From NCBI GenBank assembly GCA_003151275.1, contig PLXC01000088.1, forward strand, positions 1 through 54,570: DNA of 54,570 nt, given 5' to 3'. Below, one piece after another: positions 43,028-52,197 of the stretch; position 1 is the stretch's first letter; each line of letters opens with the position of its first letter. The DNA comes from Candidatus Melainabacteria bacterium. GTDB taxonomy: Bacteria; Cyanobacteriota; Vampirovibrionia; Obscuribacterales; Obscuribacteraceae. Below the pieces are notes generated by a model. It had not been told where the DNA came from and made no database searches. It was given only the letters and a program-made list of their open reading frames with translations. Both the position numbers and the translations under genes were made by a program.

Positions 43028-43973
43028 TGATAGTTTCCCGATAGGTTCGGATTGTTTCTTCGAGCGCTTCTTCGAGCTCCCAGTGCGGAGTCCATTCGAT
43101 ACTTTTAAGAGTTGCATCCATATTCGCCAGCATCGGTTCTCTGGTCTGCCTGACGTCTGCAACTCCGAACTGCGGCTGAACATCAGTGTGAAGTAGTGTG
43201 CAAATTTGGCTGGCTAGATTTTTCAAAGATGTTTGGCGTCCGGTGCCGAGGTCGATTGGTTCGGTCGTTGAGGCAGGAATGAGAGACGCTTTGAGAATGC
43301 CGCGCACAACGTCTTGCACGTAAACGAAGTCACACTCTCGATCGCCATCAGACAATCGGGGCGGCACTTTGCGCAGCAAACTGAGGATCGTGTGCGGAAT
43401 CAGTTTGCTTGATTCTTGTCCCGGTCCAAAGGTCATGAACGGTCTGACCACAGTAATTGGCAGACCGTATCTCTCCTGAAATAGTTTGAAATAGATGGAT
43501 GCGCATTGCTTCGCAGCCGCGTAGGGTGACGCTGCGGATAGGTCGTTGGTAGGTTCTTCAGGAGTCGCGACGGCAACGAATTGCTGGCAGTCGCTCTCAG
43601 TTGCACTCATCAACAAATTGACTGTGGCAACGACAATGTTATTGAGAGTTGGCACCACCAATTCAATTTTTTCTTGCGCGGTGACGGTGGCAGCGAGGTG
43701 CAGAATGATATCAGCACGACTTTGGGCCACTAACTCTTTCGTCGTTTGAAAGTTGCTTAAGTCGCATTCTAATAAGTGCAAATTCGAATCGTCTTTGACA
43801 GTTCCCGTCCAGTCCCGTGAACTGGCTTGGACTGATGCGCCGAGTTCAAGCAGCGAGTTGACGACGTGTTTACCGATGAATCCACGCGCTCCGGTGACCA
43901 AGACTCGTTTATCTTTAAACGAATCTTTGAACTCAGAAACTAAGGAATGCTTTGTACCAATCGATGGTTTCAT
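43020..43973 (-). CDS. NAD-dependent sugar ketoreductase/epimerase, CDP-paratose/abequose synthase candidate
   Basis: 317 residues, extended SDR. The Rossmann motif [11 protein letters not shown] is at about 27-37; the usual Ser/Thr in the catalytic site is Thr in VAVATPEEP, and Tyr-x-x-x-Lys is in PYAAAK. The stop lies inside the start of rfbH and the start overlaps the end of rfbG, so it is in the middle of the CDP-dideoxyhexose operon. After RfbH makes a CDP-3,6-dideoxy-4-ketohexose, a C4 reductase is needed; this enzyme is the position-based candidate for CDP-paratose (RfbS/Prt) or CDP-abequose (RfbJ) formation. With a CDP-paratose 2-epimerase also present, paratose is the simpler guess. 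The start at 43973 has AGGGGG five bases upstream. Confidence 0.8.
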   Translation of the reverse strand: MKPSIGTKHSLVSEFKDSFKDKRVLVTGARGFIGKHVVNSLLELGASVQASSRDWTGTVKDDSNLHLLECDLSNFQTTKELVAQSRADIILHLAATVTAQEKIELVVPTLNNIVVATVNLLMSATESDCQQFVAVATPEEPTNDLSAASPYAAAKQCASIYFKLFQERYGLPITVVRPFMTFGPGQESSKLIPHTILSLLRKVPPRLSDGDRECDFVYVQDVVRGILKASLIPASTTEPIDLGTGRQTSLKNLASQICTLLHTDVQPQFGVADVRQTREPMLANMDATLKSIEWTPHWELEEALEETIRTYRETISV

Positions 43974-44910
43974 TCAACCCCCTGTGTAAATCGAAATTTG
44001 CGCTCCAGCCCAAAACCTTTTTTGCTTTGCCCGCTGAGAGGCTCTGACTGTGTATCTCACCCTCAGCCTGATTGAGAATACGAACTCCAATGTCTTCCAG
44101 ATTGAGCGATTTTTGTATGGATTGAACCAGCTCAAGCACCGTTAGTGGTGACTCGGTGCTGAAGTTAAATGCTTCTCCCCGCACCCCATCTTTTGCCAAT
44201 TGCTCTGCAAGTTGCATGTAGGCTCTGGCTATGTCTTTGACGAAAATATAATCGCGAACGTAGCCACCATCGCTGCGAATTTCTGGTTGCTCTTTCTGAA
44301 GCAATGAACGGATTGTTCCAGGCACGATCCGGTTCCAATTCAAGTCGCCGCCGCCATAAATATTGCCGCAACGTGCGATGGCGACCGGTGTTTGATAGGT
44401 GTGGAAGTACGACTGGGCGATCAAGTCGGCGCAACTTTTTGAAACTTCATAAGGTTGGCGTCCGATCAGTGACATCTCTTCTGTGTAAGGAAGTTGCTTT
44501 TGTGTCCCATACGCTTTGTCACTTGAAGCAACCACAACTTCCTTTACCAATTTTGCATGCACTCTGCACGCTTCCATAAGATTGTAGGTGCCGCGAATGT
44601 TGGCTTCGAAAGTGGGCAGAGGAGAACGATAAGCCGTTCCAACAATGGTCTGAGCTCCAAGGTGGATCACAGAGGCGATCTCGTGCTCGTTGATAGCGCG
44701 TTCGATCGTCCAGTAATCTTCGAGAGCACCATTGACGATGCAACACTTTTCCACGTCCTTGCTGCGATAGAGCTCAGACTGCGGGTCCGCATCATGGATC
44801 AAGAGCACCGGAATGGCCTTTTCTAGAAGCAATTCTTTCACCAGCCAGGAACCGATCATGCCGGTTCCTCCAGTTACTAAGACTCTTCTTCCTCGCCAAA
44901 ACTCACTCAT
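43933..44910 (-). CDS. rfbG: CDP-glucose 4,6-dehydratase
   Basis: About 325 residues from the ATG 44910 (MSEFWRGRRV), four bases overlapping the rfbF stop, with GGAAGGTG upstream; the longer frame to 44988 lies within rfbF. The Rossmann motif TGGTGMIGSWL, HLGAQTIVGTAYRSPLPTFEANIRGT, the catalytic SSDKAYG (Thr/Ser-Asp-Lys type) and YEVSK (Tyr-x-x-x-Lys), and RCGNIYGGGDLNWNRIVPG all fit RfbG. It converts CDP-glucose to CDP-4-keto-6-deoxyglucose, the substrate for RfbH two genes downstream. The family is usually about 355 residues, so this is a little short. Confidence 0.9.
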   Translation of the reverse strand: MSEFWRGRRVLVTGGTGMIGSWLVKELLLEKAIPVLLIHDADPQSELYRSKDVEKCCIVNGALEDYWTIERAINEHEIASVIHLGAQTIVGTAYRSPLPTFEANIRGTYNLMEACRVHAKLVKEVVVASSDKAYGTQKQLPYTEEMSLIGRQPYEVSKSCADLIAQSYFHTYQTPVAIARCGNIYGGGDLNWNRIVPGTIRSLLQKEQPEIRSDGGYVRDYIFVKDIARAYMQLAEQLAKDGVRGEAFNFSTESPLTVLELVQSIQKSLNLEDIGVRILNQAEGEIHSQSLSAGKAKKVLGWSANFDLHRGLNETIDWYKAFLSF

Positions 44911-45683
44911 GGCCACACCTTCCACGGCGCCGCTCCCGCTTCCCACATGCCTTCGAGCAACCGCACGTCCCGTAAAGTATCCATGCATTGCCAGAAGCCA
45001 TCATGCTTGAAGGCAACCAATTGATTATCATTCGCCAAGTTTTGCAGTGGTGCCCGTTCGAAGATTTCGTTGTCTCCGCCTAAATAATCAAGTACAGCTG
45101 GCTCCAAAACAAAGAAGCCGCCGTTAATCCAGCCTTCTCCCATTTGCGGCTTCTCGATAAAGTCATTGACGTGCATATTGTCGCCGTCAAAATTTAAGGC
45201 GCCAAATCTGGCTGGTGGTCTTACTGCCGTAATCGTGGCGAGCTTACCGCGCGATTTGTGATAATCAATCAGTTGCGTTATATCAACATTGGCTACGCCA
45301 TCACCGTATGTCAGCATGAACGGTTCGTTGCCGATCCACTTTGCTAGACGCTTGATGCGGCCAGATGTCTGGGTGGCAATTCCAGTATCAATTAGATGGA
45401 CAATCCAGTCCTTCGAAGCTTTGTCGTGGACTTGTTTCTTGCCGTCGGAAAGATTGATCGTAAAGTCATTCTCCAAATAATATTGATCCAAGAAATAGCT
45501 TTTAATCACCTCACCTTTGTAGCCAAGGGCGACGATGAATTCTTTGAACCCATACGTCGCATAGATGTTCATGATGTGCCAGATGATCGGGCGCCCGCCC
45601 ACCTCGACCATCGGTTTCGGTTTGACTACAGTTTCTTCCATCAACCTTGTGCCAAATCCACCTGCAAGAATGACGACTTTCAT
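44907..45683 (-). CDS. rfbF: Glucose-1-phosphate cytidylyltransferase
   Basis: 258 residues from the ATG 45683 (MKVVILAGGFGTRL), the family start; about 257 residues is usual. The nucleotide loop LAGGFGTRL and KPKPMVEVGGRPIIWHIMN, the metal motif YGDGVANVDI, and GGFFVLEPAVLDYL are all characteristic. It makes CDP-glucose from CTP and glucose-1-phosphate, the entry to 3,6-dideoxyhexoses. First gene of the operon with rfbG, the ketoreductase candidate and rfbH; the GT87 and GT-C genes follow. The upstream region (45684-45929) carries the promoter and a 15-bp palindrome. The longer frame to 45767 has no good start signal. Confidence 0.93.
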   Translation of the reverse strand: MKVVILAGGFGTRLMEETVVKPKPMVEVGGRPIIWHIMNIYATYGFKEFIVALGYKGEVIKSYFLDQYYLENDFTINLSDGKKQVHDKASKDWIVHLIDTGIATQTSGRIKRLAKWIGNEPFMLTYGDGVANVDITQLIDYHKSRGKLATITAVRPPARFGALNFDGDNMHVNDFIEKPQMGEGWINGGFFVLEPAVLDYLGGDNEIFERAPLQNLANDNQLVAFKHDGFWQCMDTLRDVRLLEGMWEAGAAPWKVWP

Positions 45684-45929
45684 TGAGTTGGAAAGACCTT
45701 CCCTGTGGCAAGACAGGCGAGGATAGAAGCGCATAACAGGCTGGAATTGTACCATCCTGAAAATCAAAGCATCAAGAATCGCGGCTCCCGATGTTTTTGG
45801 GGTAAACTACGCCAAGCTATTTGACAACACCGAAACGGGCACTTTTACTAAGCCAAGCTGCTTGGCAGGCGACCATCGAGATGGATCAGAGATCCCATTT
45901 CCATCATGTGAACACTTTCTCCCCTGGCA
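45684..45929 (-). promoter_or_regulatory. Upstream region of the CDP-sugar operon with palindrome
   Basis: 246 bases without a gene, between rfbF and the end of the LysM protein gene. A perfect palindrome, GCCAAGC-T-GCTTGGC (45852-45866), and an earlier half (GCCAAGCT, near 45811) lie here. They could be an operator of the rfb operon or part of the terminator of the gene ending at 45930. No convincing -35/-10 pair seen. Confidence 0.35.
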
Positions 45930-48287
45930 TCACCAGTCGAGATTAGCACCATCTTTCCAAAAAGCCTCACCGCTTGCGTTTTCGTAAAGATCACCTATAG
46001 TCACCCACCTGTTGCATTTCTTGCCCCACTGATTCGTTATGTGTATTTTTCCTGTTTTTTGATCGTAACCGTCTACGGTGACAACGTGTCCGCCGTAACC
46101 AGGACGCTCTACACCAGCGATTGGCCAGTGGCAGCCATCAACTCCTAGAATAATCGGTAGCTGTCCCTGTTGTTGAAACTGACTCAATCTATGCTTTAGT
46201 TGATTCTCGTTGTAGACGCTGTCGACTGAACTCAATCCGTCGTGAACGCCTACGAAGTGAGTGTCATTTCCGTTCAACCGCCTGGACTCCTGAGCAATTT
46301 CATGATCGGTCACGTCCGGTCCGCCAATTGGTTTATTTGCGCTGTCCTTGACCTCGTTTCCGTTTGCATCTCTTATTCGCTCTCCCGTATCGAAAGAATG
46401 CTTCGAGCGATGCTGCTCGCCTTGCACATAAGATTGCTGCGGATTGCGGCGCTGCAAGGCATCGTTCACCATAACTAGATTTAGAACCTGGGTTGCGAAA
46501 GTGCGATCGCCCGAATCTGCAGGTGGATATTTCTTTTCTTCCGCTCCAGGTATCAAGCTATTCCTGTCTATGTTGATCACTTTTCCATCCGGCGCTGTCC
46601 ACTTTCCGTCAATCGCTGTAGTGGCTGCCATCTCTGCTGCTTTGGAAGGATTTTTGACGAGCGTATTTTCGGCTACGCAGGTCACATTGCATGTGTTGTG
46701 CAAGCCTTGCTCGGTCGTATCTGGATGAGCGCATTGGTGAATCAGTGACTCTGCTAAAATGGCGCGATTTGTGTTGGACACCACTGCTTCTGAGGCGTTG
46801 AGCATTTTTGAAATCTGTTGATATGTTTTAGTAACTTCCTCGGGCGAAAGATGATTCTTGGCGGCGCGTTCTTCGAATTCCGCCATATCTTTCTTAAAAT
46901 CAGCTTGCCGGGCAGCCGGAATGTGCTCACTGACTGCCTTGTTCAATTGTTCTTTGGATTTATTGAGCTCGGCATCATGTTTGTAGTCGTAAGCAGGTTT
47001 TTCTGAGATCTTTTGTCCGTCTTTTTCGACGATCTGACTGCCGTCTTTCTTGCTAGTCGTTATGGTGCCATCAGGCGCTCCGACGGTCACTGTGCCGTCT
47101 TTCGTTGTTGCGGTGGTTGTAGTATGATCATTTTCGCCTTGCGGTTGTTCAGTTCTTTTTGTGGTGCCTGTTTTGGCATCAAACTGCTCATTATCCGTGT
47201 AGGATTTTCCGTCTTTTGTGTAGCCGCCAGTTTCTTTATATCCACCATCGTTAGAGTACTTTCGCTCACAATGGCTGGTCACATTTCCATGCTCATCCTT
47301 CTTCTCTATCGAATATGAGCCGTCAGGAGTTCTGACAGTTGCGCAAGTTTCGTTGCCTTCCTTGGTGATGGTTATTGAGTGATTCTCGGTCGTGTCTTTG
47401 TTAAAATATGTGGTGACGGTTGAGCCATCTTTCATGGTCGCTACGTGCGTTCTCTCCGCAGCATTGTATTTTGCCTTGGACATTTCTAATTCGGGAGAAC
47501 CAGTTTCCTCCCAATCTCCGTTCGGGTGAATCGTTTTTGTTGCTTCTTCGGTGGTTGTGTTTCTGCCGCTGTAGCGAGTTTTGACTGTGTCGCCGTTCTC
47601 GGATTCTCTTGTGATGATCGTGCAGTCAGATTTTTTATTGTATGTTTTGTCGTAGTTGTCGCTTGCCTCTGGTCCTTCGTGGTGCTCTGTACAACTACCG
47701 TATTTGTCGAGAGCCTGCTTATAGCAGTTAGTGCCATCTGCCTTCAATTGCCATGATTCATTTTTGTCTTTCGGATTGATGTAGCATAGCGAATTGTCTG
47801 ACTGACGACCCGGCATTTTGAGCGATTGGCCGGCGTGCAGCTTGCTCGCATCACCGTTTGGGTCGGTTAGATCGTTGATTTTGGCAACGTAATCGGCGTA
47901 ACGCTGCACCTCTTGTTCGCTCGCGTTTGCGCCCAGCGTTCGCCGAGCGATTCCATCTAGGGTTTCACCGGCTTTGACCTTGTGCTCTAATTGTTGTATG
48001 GGCGCTTTTTCGCCAACTCTTGGCCATGCCAGTGCTCCTGCCTCACCGCCCCTAGTGTCAGTCTTTGTCTCGCCGGCTATTTTGATTTCGTTGGCGGCGA
48101 AATTTTGGCTATCGCTGCTATATAGGGCGGCTGTGTTCAAATTATCGAAAGTGGCTGTCGACGTGGGTTTAGCAAACAACTTTCTCAGATCGTTTCGGTC
48201 AGCAGTTGATGCTGGATTCAGTTGTCCCGCGTTGAAGCTTCGCTCAGTCTCCTGGTGCTTGAGTTGGCTGTGGAAAGATTCGATCAT
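45930..48287 (-). CDS. LysM protein with repeat region and papain-like peptidase domain
   Basis: 785 residues. A LysM domain (about 103-162; HKVKAGETLDGIARRTLG, then LHAGQSLKMP) should bind peptidoglycan or chitin-like glycan. A long Thr/Lys/Glu/Asp-rich middle (about 165-440) has many short repeats of the form G-S-x-x-x-x-x-K-D-G, which look like beta-repeats (TVKTRYSG, DGTVTVGAPDGT, KKDGSQIVEKDGQK). A helical linker (about 445-530) follows. The C-terminal part (about 545-785) has NTCNVTC with a Cys, GGHVVTVDGY with a His, and HITNQWG with an Asn, the order Cys-His-Asn expected for a papain-fold peptidase. No signal peptide is visible, so export may be by a non-Sec route. It is transcribed divergently from the matrixin gene. 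Confidence 0.72.
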   Translation of the reverse strand: MIESFHSQLKHQETERSFNAGQLNPASTADRNDLRKLFAKPTSTATFDNLNTAALYSSDSQNFAANEIKIAGETKTDTRGGEAGALAWPRVGEKAPIQQLEHKVKAGETLDGIARRTLGANASEQEVQRYADYVAKINDLTDPNGDASKLHAGQSLKMPGRQSDNSLCYINPKDKNESWQLKADGTNCYKQALDKYGSCTEHHEGPEASDNYDKTYNKKSDCTIITRESENGDTVKTRYSGRNTTTEEATKTIHPNGDWEETGSPELEMSKAKYNAAERTHVATMKDGSTVTTYFNKDTTENHSITITKEGNETCATVRTPDGSYSIEKKDEHGNVTSHCERKYSNDGGYKETGGYTKDGKSYTDNEQFDAKTGTTKRTEQPQGENDHTTTTATTKDGTVTVGAPDGTITTSKKDGSQIVEKDGQKISEKPAYDYKHDAELNKSKEQLNKAVSEHIPAARQADFKKDMAEFEERAAKNHLSPEEVTKTYQQISKMLNASEAVVSNTNRAILAESLIHQCAHPDTTEQGLHNTCNVTCVAENTLVKNPSKAAEMAATTAIDGKWTAPDGKVINIDRNSLIPGAEEKKYPPADSGDRTFATQVLNLVMVNDALQRRNPQQSYVQGEQHRSKHSFDTGERIRDANGNEVKDSANKPIGGPDVTDHEIAQESRRLNGNDTHFVGVHDGLSSVDSVYNENQLKHRLSQFQQQGQLPIILGVDGCHWPIAGVERPGYGGHVVTVDGYDQKTGKIHITNQWGKKCNRWVTIGDLYENASGEAFWKDGANLDW

Positions 48288-48554
48288 TGGTTTTTAGAAG
48301 CGGGTCTGGTAAGTGGGGCGTACGTTTGGTCTGGCAATGGACGGTTGAACCGCCAAACCGTTTGGGCTTTGGCTAGTCAATTGCTGTGAGACGTACGAAA
48401 AGAGTACGCCAGAGAGTATGAAATTTATATGAGAACGGGGGTGGAACGCTGGGTGCGGTGACGCGACTTACAGATCTAGTGTTTTTCCCAGTTTCTTCTC
48501 TTGGCATCGAGGTTAGAATAGGCAAGTTCTCTTACTAAAAGTAAATAAAACAAC
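48288..48554. promoter_or_regulatory. Divergent control region with palindromes
   Basis: 267 bases without a gene between two divergently transcribed exoprotein genes. Holds CCAAAC-C-GTTTGG (48353-48365), and GGCGTAC (near 48317) opposite GTACGCC (near 48415). These are possible operator sites. An AT-rich stretch (ACTAAAAGTAAATAAAACAA) precedes the matrixin start. Confidence 0.35.
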
Positions 48555-49610
48555 ATGCCAAACAAATACGTGAGCGGCTGCCTCATGGCGCTATGCTTCG
48601 CCGTTTTTTGCCCGTCGTACGTTTTCGCGCAAGCGGAGGCAATTGAAGGGCATTATGCCTCTGGCTCCGACGCCTTCGCCTCTGGTGCGACCTGGTCTTC
48701 ACGGACTCCATCTCCATTGGAGATGCGACGTATTCGCACGCAGTATTATCACGAAGAGAGCTCGCTCCCCGTGAGCGGCGATATCTTTGCTGGTTATGGA
48801 CCGAATCTTGTGGACGACTTGGATCTGTCGCTCTTTAGCATCGCCGGAAAAAATGATCCGTTTGCATCGGGTGTGCCCAGTAAGGAAGACACTTATGCCT
48901 ATAGACCTCCGTTTTCCGGTGAAGATTACTACTGGGGAGGAAACACCGGCAGCCAGGGGGCAAGCGATGTGTTCTCATCTGGCGATACGTTCTCTCGAGG
49001 AATTCGCTTGCGCGGTCGGACTAATGGCACGATTGGACCACAACGAGGCTCGCGAAAACAATTTGTCGCGTTTGGCTCTAAAGGAGCGCCTCCATTGTCG
49101 GGACGCACTTGGGGCGGCGTTGAACCTAAACCAAGAAATTCGGCGCCCCACTGGGAAACTGGTCGCTTGCCACTTAAGGTGTACATCTCCGGCACTGTCG
49201 AGTACGCACGAAATGGACTAGTTCGCAACGAAATCAAATCTGCATTTCGCGCCTGGAATGACGCGTCGGGCGGAAAGCTGAATTACGTAATCACATCTCG
49301 ATATGTTGAAGCCGACATTTACTTCGTTTGTCAGCAAACCGCAGATGGTGACTGGGCAGAAAACATAACAGATTTCCATAACGACATGTTCGATCGAGTC
49401 AAAGTTTGTTTTTTGCAAAACACCTTGCTAAAGCTAGAGCCGAAGAGGGTTAAAGCATTGTGTCTGCATGAAATTGGTCACGCCCTGGGCATTATGAGGC
49501 ACTCAAGTAATACCCAAGATGTGATGTCGCTTTCTGTTACCGATGACGTTCACCCAATTACAGTCCTCACTAAGGGAGACAAAAAACTAATTTCTGCTTT
49601 ATGTGATTGA
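48555..49610 (+). CDS. Secreted matrixin-like zinc metalloprotease
   Basis: 351 residues. A signal peptide (1-26, ending VFAQA) leads to a region (about 30-160) with four degenerate copies of an Asp-x-Phe-(Ala/Ser)-(Ser/Gly)-Gly motif (DAFASG, DIFAGY, DPFASG, DVFSSG). A metzincin catalytic domain (about 190-351) has zinc motif HEIGHALGIMRHS (His305, Glu306, His309, His316) and Met-turn DVMSLS. The HExxHxxGxxxH spacing, with one extra residue before the third His, is usual for bacterial members (compare HExxHxxGxxGHS). It would cleave extracellular proteins. It is transcribed divergently from the LysM/papain-like gene, so both exoproteins may be co-regulated. Confidence 0.83.
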   Translation: MPNKYVSGCLMALCFAVFCPSYVFAQAEAIEGHYASGSDAFASGATWSSRTPSPLEMRRIRTQYYHEESSLPVSGDIFAGYGPNLVDDLDLSLFSIAGKNDPFASGVPSKEDTYAYRPPFSGEDYYWGGNTGSQGASDVFSSGDTFSRGIRLRGRTNGTIGPQRGSRKQFVAFGSKGAPPLSGRTWGGVEPKPRNSAPHWETGRLPLKVYISGTVEYARNGLVRNEIKSAFRAWNDASGGKLNYVITSRYVEADIYFVCQQTADGDWAENITDFHNDMFDRVKVCFLQNTLLKLEPKRVKALCLHEIGHALGIMRHSSNTQDVMSLSVTDDVHPITVLTKGDKKLISALCD

Positions 49611-49622
49611 GGACCGTGCTTA

Positions 49623-50072
49623 TTAGTGGCTCCTAAAAATATCTCCGAAGTCTTTAACGCGCGCGCCCGCTACTGGTTGTGTTGAATTGAGCGTCGGATT
49701 TTCTAACTGATCGAGTTGCTTCTTTATAGATTGCGTTTGTTGATCGTCGAATCCAAGTGTCCACATGCTGAATGCCAAATCGCGCTTGAAAAGATGCTTG
49801 GCTCCTTCACCGTTATTATTCGCGATTGCTTGCTGAGCTACCTGTTCGATTTCTTTGCAGTGGTCGAGGGCCACGTTCGTGCCCAACGAAGACGCCATCA
49901 GTGCCGCTGACTGATCGGATATTCTCTCTGACAGGGCATAAAAAGACGAAAAACTGTTTCTAATTCCCTTTGTCCATTCGTTGAAAATCTCGTCCGATGC
50001 ATGTGAAAGTTCATTGCTTTGGACATCTGTATTATTTCTAGGGTTTCCAAATCTGGGATCGACTTCAGTCAT
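49623..50072 (-). CDS. Soluble helical protein, hypothetical
   Basis: 149 residues from the ATG 50072 (MTEVDPRF), chosen because AAGGAG lies 8 bases upstream; the frame continues open to 50165 without such a signal. Mostly polar and helical, with segments such as ERISDQSAALMASSLGTN and CKEIEQVAQQAIANNNGE; no signal peptide, no membrane segment, no recognised family. It ends 12 bases from the convergent matrixin gene. Function cannot be stated. Confidence 0.6.
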   Translation of the reverse strand: MTEVDPRFGNPRNNTDVQSNELSHASDEIFNEWTKGIRNSFSSFYALSERISDQSAALMASSLGTNVALDHCKEIEQVAQQAIANNNGEGAKHLFKRDLAFSMWTLGFDDQQTQSIKKQLDQLENPTLNSTQPVAGARVKDFGDIFRSH

Positions 50073-50222
50073 TGTTGGGCTCCTTGTGGGGTTGCATTCA
50101 ACATAAGCCACGGCGCTCAAGCATTCACTGTTCAATTCCACAGTCCGTCTGAGTGTCCGTGCCAATTAACAAACCAGAGGATTATGAAGTTCGCTGGATC
50201 CGATTAGTTGTGTCTGGACTGA

Positions 50223-50912
50223 CTAACCGCCCAAAAATAAGCGGCAGAGTGTACGCAGGTAGGTGTAAATAAACTTCGCAGTTTCTCTTTTAGATTTGCC
50301 GGTGACACGTTCTTGGAAGATGTAAGGCACTTCTTTGATTTTCAATCCCGGTTTGTTTCTTCTGGCTTTGACAAGGATTTCTTGGATGATATCGAAGTTT
50401 TCGCACTTCAAATCAAGCTTCTTCAGGACTTCAGACTTGTAGAGCTTGAAGCTGTTTGATAAGTCCGCATAGTTTAAGCCGAACACTAATCCGTAAGTTG
50501 CATTGAGCATTCGAGACATGACGATCGCTTTGGTGGTGGCACGGCTGGCACCACCTTTTGCATATCTCGAGGCGATGACAATATCGAAGTCGTCTTGGAA
50601 AGAGAGCATCTTGTGAATAAACTCTGGCTCGTGCGAACCGTCCGCGTCCATAATCAATATATGGGCACCCTGAGCAGCTTTGATGCCGGATCTATTGGCG
50701 GAACCGTAGCTGTTATTAGGTTGACGATTTAAATATGTGGCGGCATTTTTTTTACAGACTTGTTGGGTCGCAGCGTCCAAATTGACTGTGTCGACGACCA
50801 GAATTTCGTAGTCGAGCCCGGTTGTTGTCAGCGCGGAATTCAGACGCGGCAAGACGAAATCGAGATTCTTCGACTCGTTAAGAGAAGGAATGACAACGCT
50901 AAGTTCTACCAC
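50223..50912 (-). CDS. Family 2 glycosyltransferase (polyprenyl-phosphate sugar synthase type)
   Basis: 229 residues. LSVVIPSLNESKNLDFVLPRL, then the shortened ILVVDTVNLDAATQ in place of the usual VDDGSxD motif, IMDADGSHEP (metal DxD) and ASRYAKGGASR, then NSFKLYKSEV and EVPYIFQERVTGKSK. The group makes polyprenyl-phosphate sugars (DPM1-like). It lacks a C-terminal membrane domain. The GTG start at 50912 has a strong GGAGG six bases upstream. The altered first Asp motif is worth noting, though the second is intact. It is the only GT outside the main island and may serve the same or a separate glycan. Confidence 0.82.
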   Translation of the reverse strand: MVELSVVIPSLNESKNLDFVLPRLNSALTTTGLDYEILVVDTVNLDAATQQVCKKNAATYLNRQPNNSYGSANRSGIKAAQGAHILIMDADGSHEPEFIHKMLSFQDDFDIVIASRYAKGGASRATTKAIVMSRMLNATYGLVFGLNYADLSNSFKLYKSEVLKKLDLKCENFDIIQEILVKARRNKPGLKIKEVPYIFQERVTGKSKRETAKFIYTYLRTLCRLFLGG

Positions 50913-51096
50913 CGGTTCCTCCAGCTATTGCTTTCTCGACAGACAAAATGGAAGCGCATCCACTTTCGGATGCTAGGCGACACGACGAAGTGAATCGATT
51001 GACGCAATGATAGCTTACTTCGTTTTGTTCGAGGAGCGTGGGATGCAGGCCCTCTCAGTGTAGGCTTGCGAGGTGAATAAATTGTCCTTCAAAAAT

Positions 51097-52197
51097 TTAG
51101 CCAGCTCCCTGGTTGGCCTGCTTGAGAAGCTTCTTGTCTTGAAAAGTGATTGGCATCGCAAATTTCTTCTGAACCGACTCGACTGTTGCTCCCTTGATGT
51201 CTATTTGATCAGAGGCGATGTTTCCCACTACTTCACCGGCCATCTTTAAATATAGAAAGCGATCGATGGGCGCTTCCATCGTCCGCGCGCAAGTGGCATC
51301 CACCGCCGCGAGGTCAGTGCCCAGAACGATAAAGCCCATTTGTTTTGCTGTCCCATTGATCGGACCGTCCCCTTCCATGGCGATGATGCCATCAACAAAT
51401 CCGATTTGCGGCTTGACCAAGTGCACGAGGTCCAAAATGCAATGCGGTATTCCATTTATATGTAAGATGTTTTTCGGCCAACCATACTTTCTTCCAGGCA
51501 CGGTGCCGAATAGGTTTTTCATCGAGGCTGTCATGCCCACCCAATGATGTGTTTTCATTTTCGGCACGCTGATTACAGCATCGGCTTCGACAATTGTTTT
51601 TGGCAAATAAAATGTCTTCATGCCGCTGAATCCATCAATGTTGTCAACTTTCTCTAAATCATCAAGATTTAGATCGACAAAGCGCAACTTATGTTTTTTG
51701 CAGAGCTCTCCAATTCCGGAAGCCTGCAACAAAAACTCCGTATCCCGCATGTGTCCAGGACCTTCGCCGATGATGATTTCTTTGGCACCGAGATAGTTGG
51801 CCAGTTCAACAGCGGCCAAAATAGCGGCGGGATTTGTTGTGATCGGAAAGTTTGGATGATATTCGACCATGTTCGGCTTGAGCACAACTGTTTTGCCTTT
51901 CAGGTCAGGCAAACTTAAAGAGGCGAGATAAGGTTTGATCGCCTTAAAAATATCTTCTTCGTATGAAGGGCATTCAAGAATGCCTACGGTCGATCTGCCC
52001 TGGCGCTTACGAGCGCGCTGAGCTGCTGTCGCTTCAGGTAAGTCGGGATTGATCTGTGCACCGCCGCAGCCGCCGAGCGCAACGGTGGTGATCGCACCAG
52101 CAATGAAGTCGCGACGTTTGATTTTGCCTGGCGCCGAGCTGCTTGAGCTATCCGGGGGCGGCGAATGTTTGTGGTGCGAATGTTTGCGATGATCCAT
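51097..52197 (-). CDS. DUF362 protein with Tat signal and lipobox
   Basis: 366 residues. A His/Ser-rich N-terminus precedes the twin-arginine motif KRRDFIAGAITTVALGGCGG, which also contains a Cys in a lipobox-like position, so it is probably a Tat-exported lipoprotein. The DUF362 domain follows (about 85-350): VVLKPNMVEYHPNFPITTNP, IIIGEGPGHMRDTEFLL, ISVPKMKTHHWVGMTASMKNL, and LVHLVKPQIGFVDGIIAMEGDGP. DUF362 proteins are often linked to iron-sulfur metabolism, but no ferredoxin Cys motif is seen here. It starts directly after the stop of the squalene-cyclase-like gene, so the two form an operon. Function unknown. Confidence 0.82.
   Translation of the reverse strand: MDHRKHSHHKHSPPPDSSSSSAPGKIKRRDFIAGAITTVALGGCGGAQINPDLPEATAAQRARKRQGRSTVGILECPSYEEDIFKAIKPYLASLSLPDLKGKTVVLKPNMVEYHPNFPITTNPAAILAAVELANYLGAKEIIIGEGPGHMRDTEFLLQASGIGELCKKHKLRFVDLNLDDLEKVDNIDGFSGMKTFYLPKTIVEADAVISVPKMKTHHWVGMTASMKNLFGTVPGRKYGWPKNILHINGIPHCILDLVHLVKPQIGFVDGIIAMEGDGPINGTAKQMGFIVLGTDLAAVDATCARTMEAPIDRFLYLKMAGEVVGNIASDQIDIKGATVESVQKKFAMPITFQDKKLLKQANQGAG

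Noticed and set aside
43028..43183. N-terminal extension of rfbH
   Set aside because: It runs within the upstream epimerase gene; the family starts near the GTG at 43027.
49458..49515. One extra residue in the matrixin zinc motif as a defect
   Set aside because: Bacterial matrixins commonly have HExxHxxGxxxH spacing followed by Ser.
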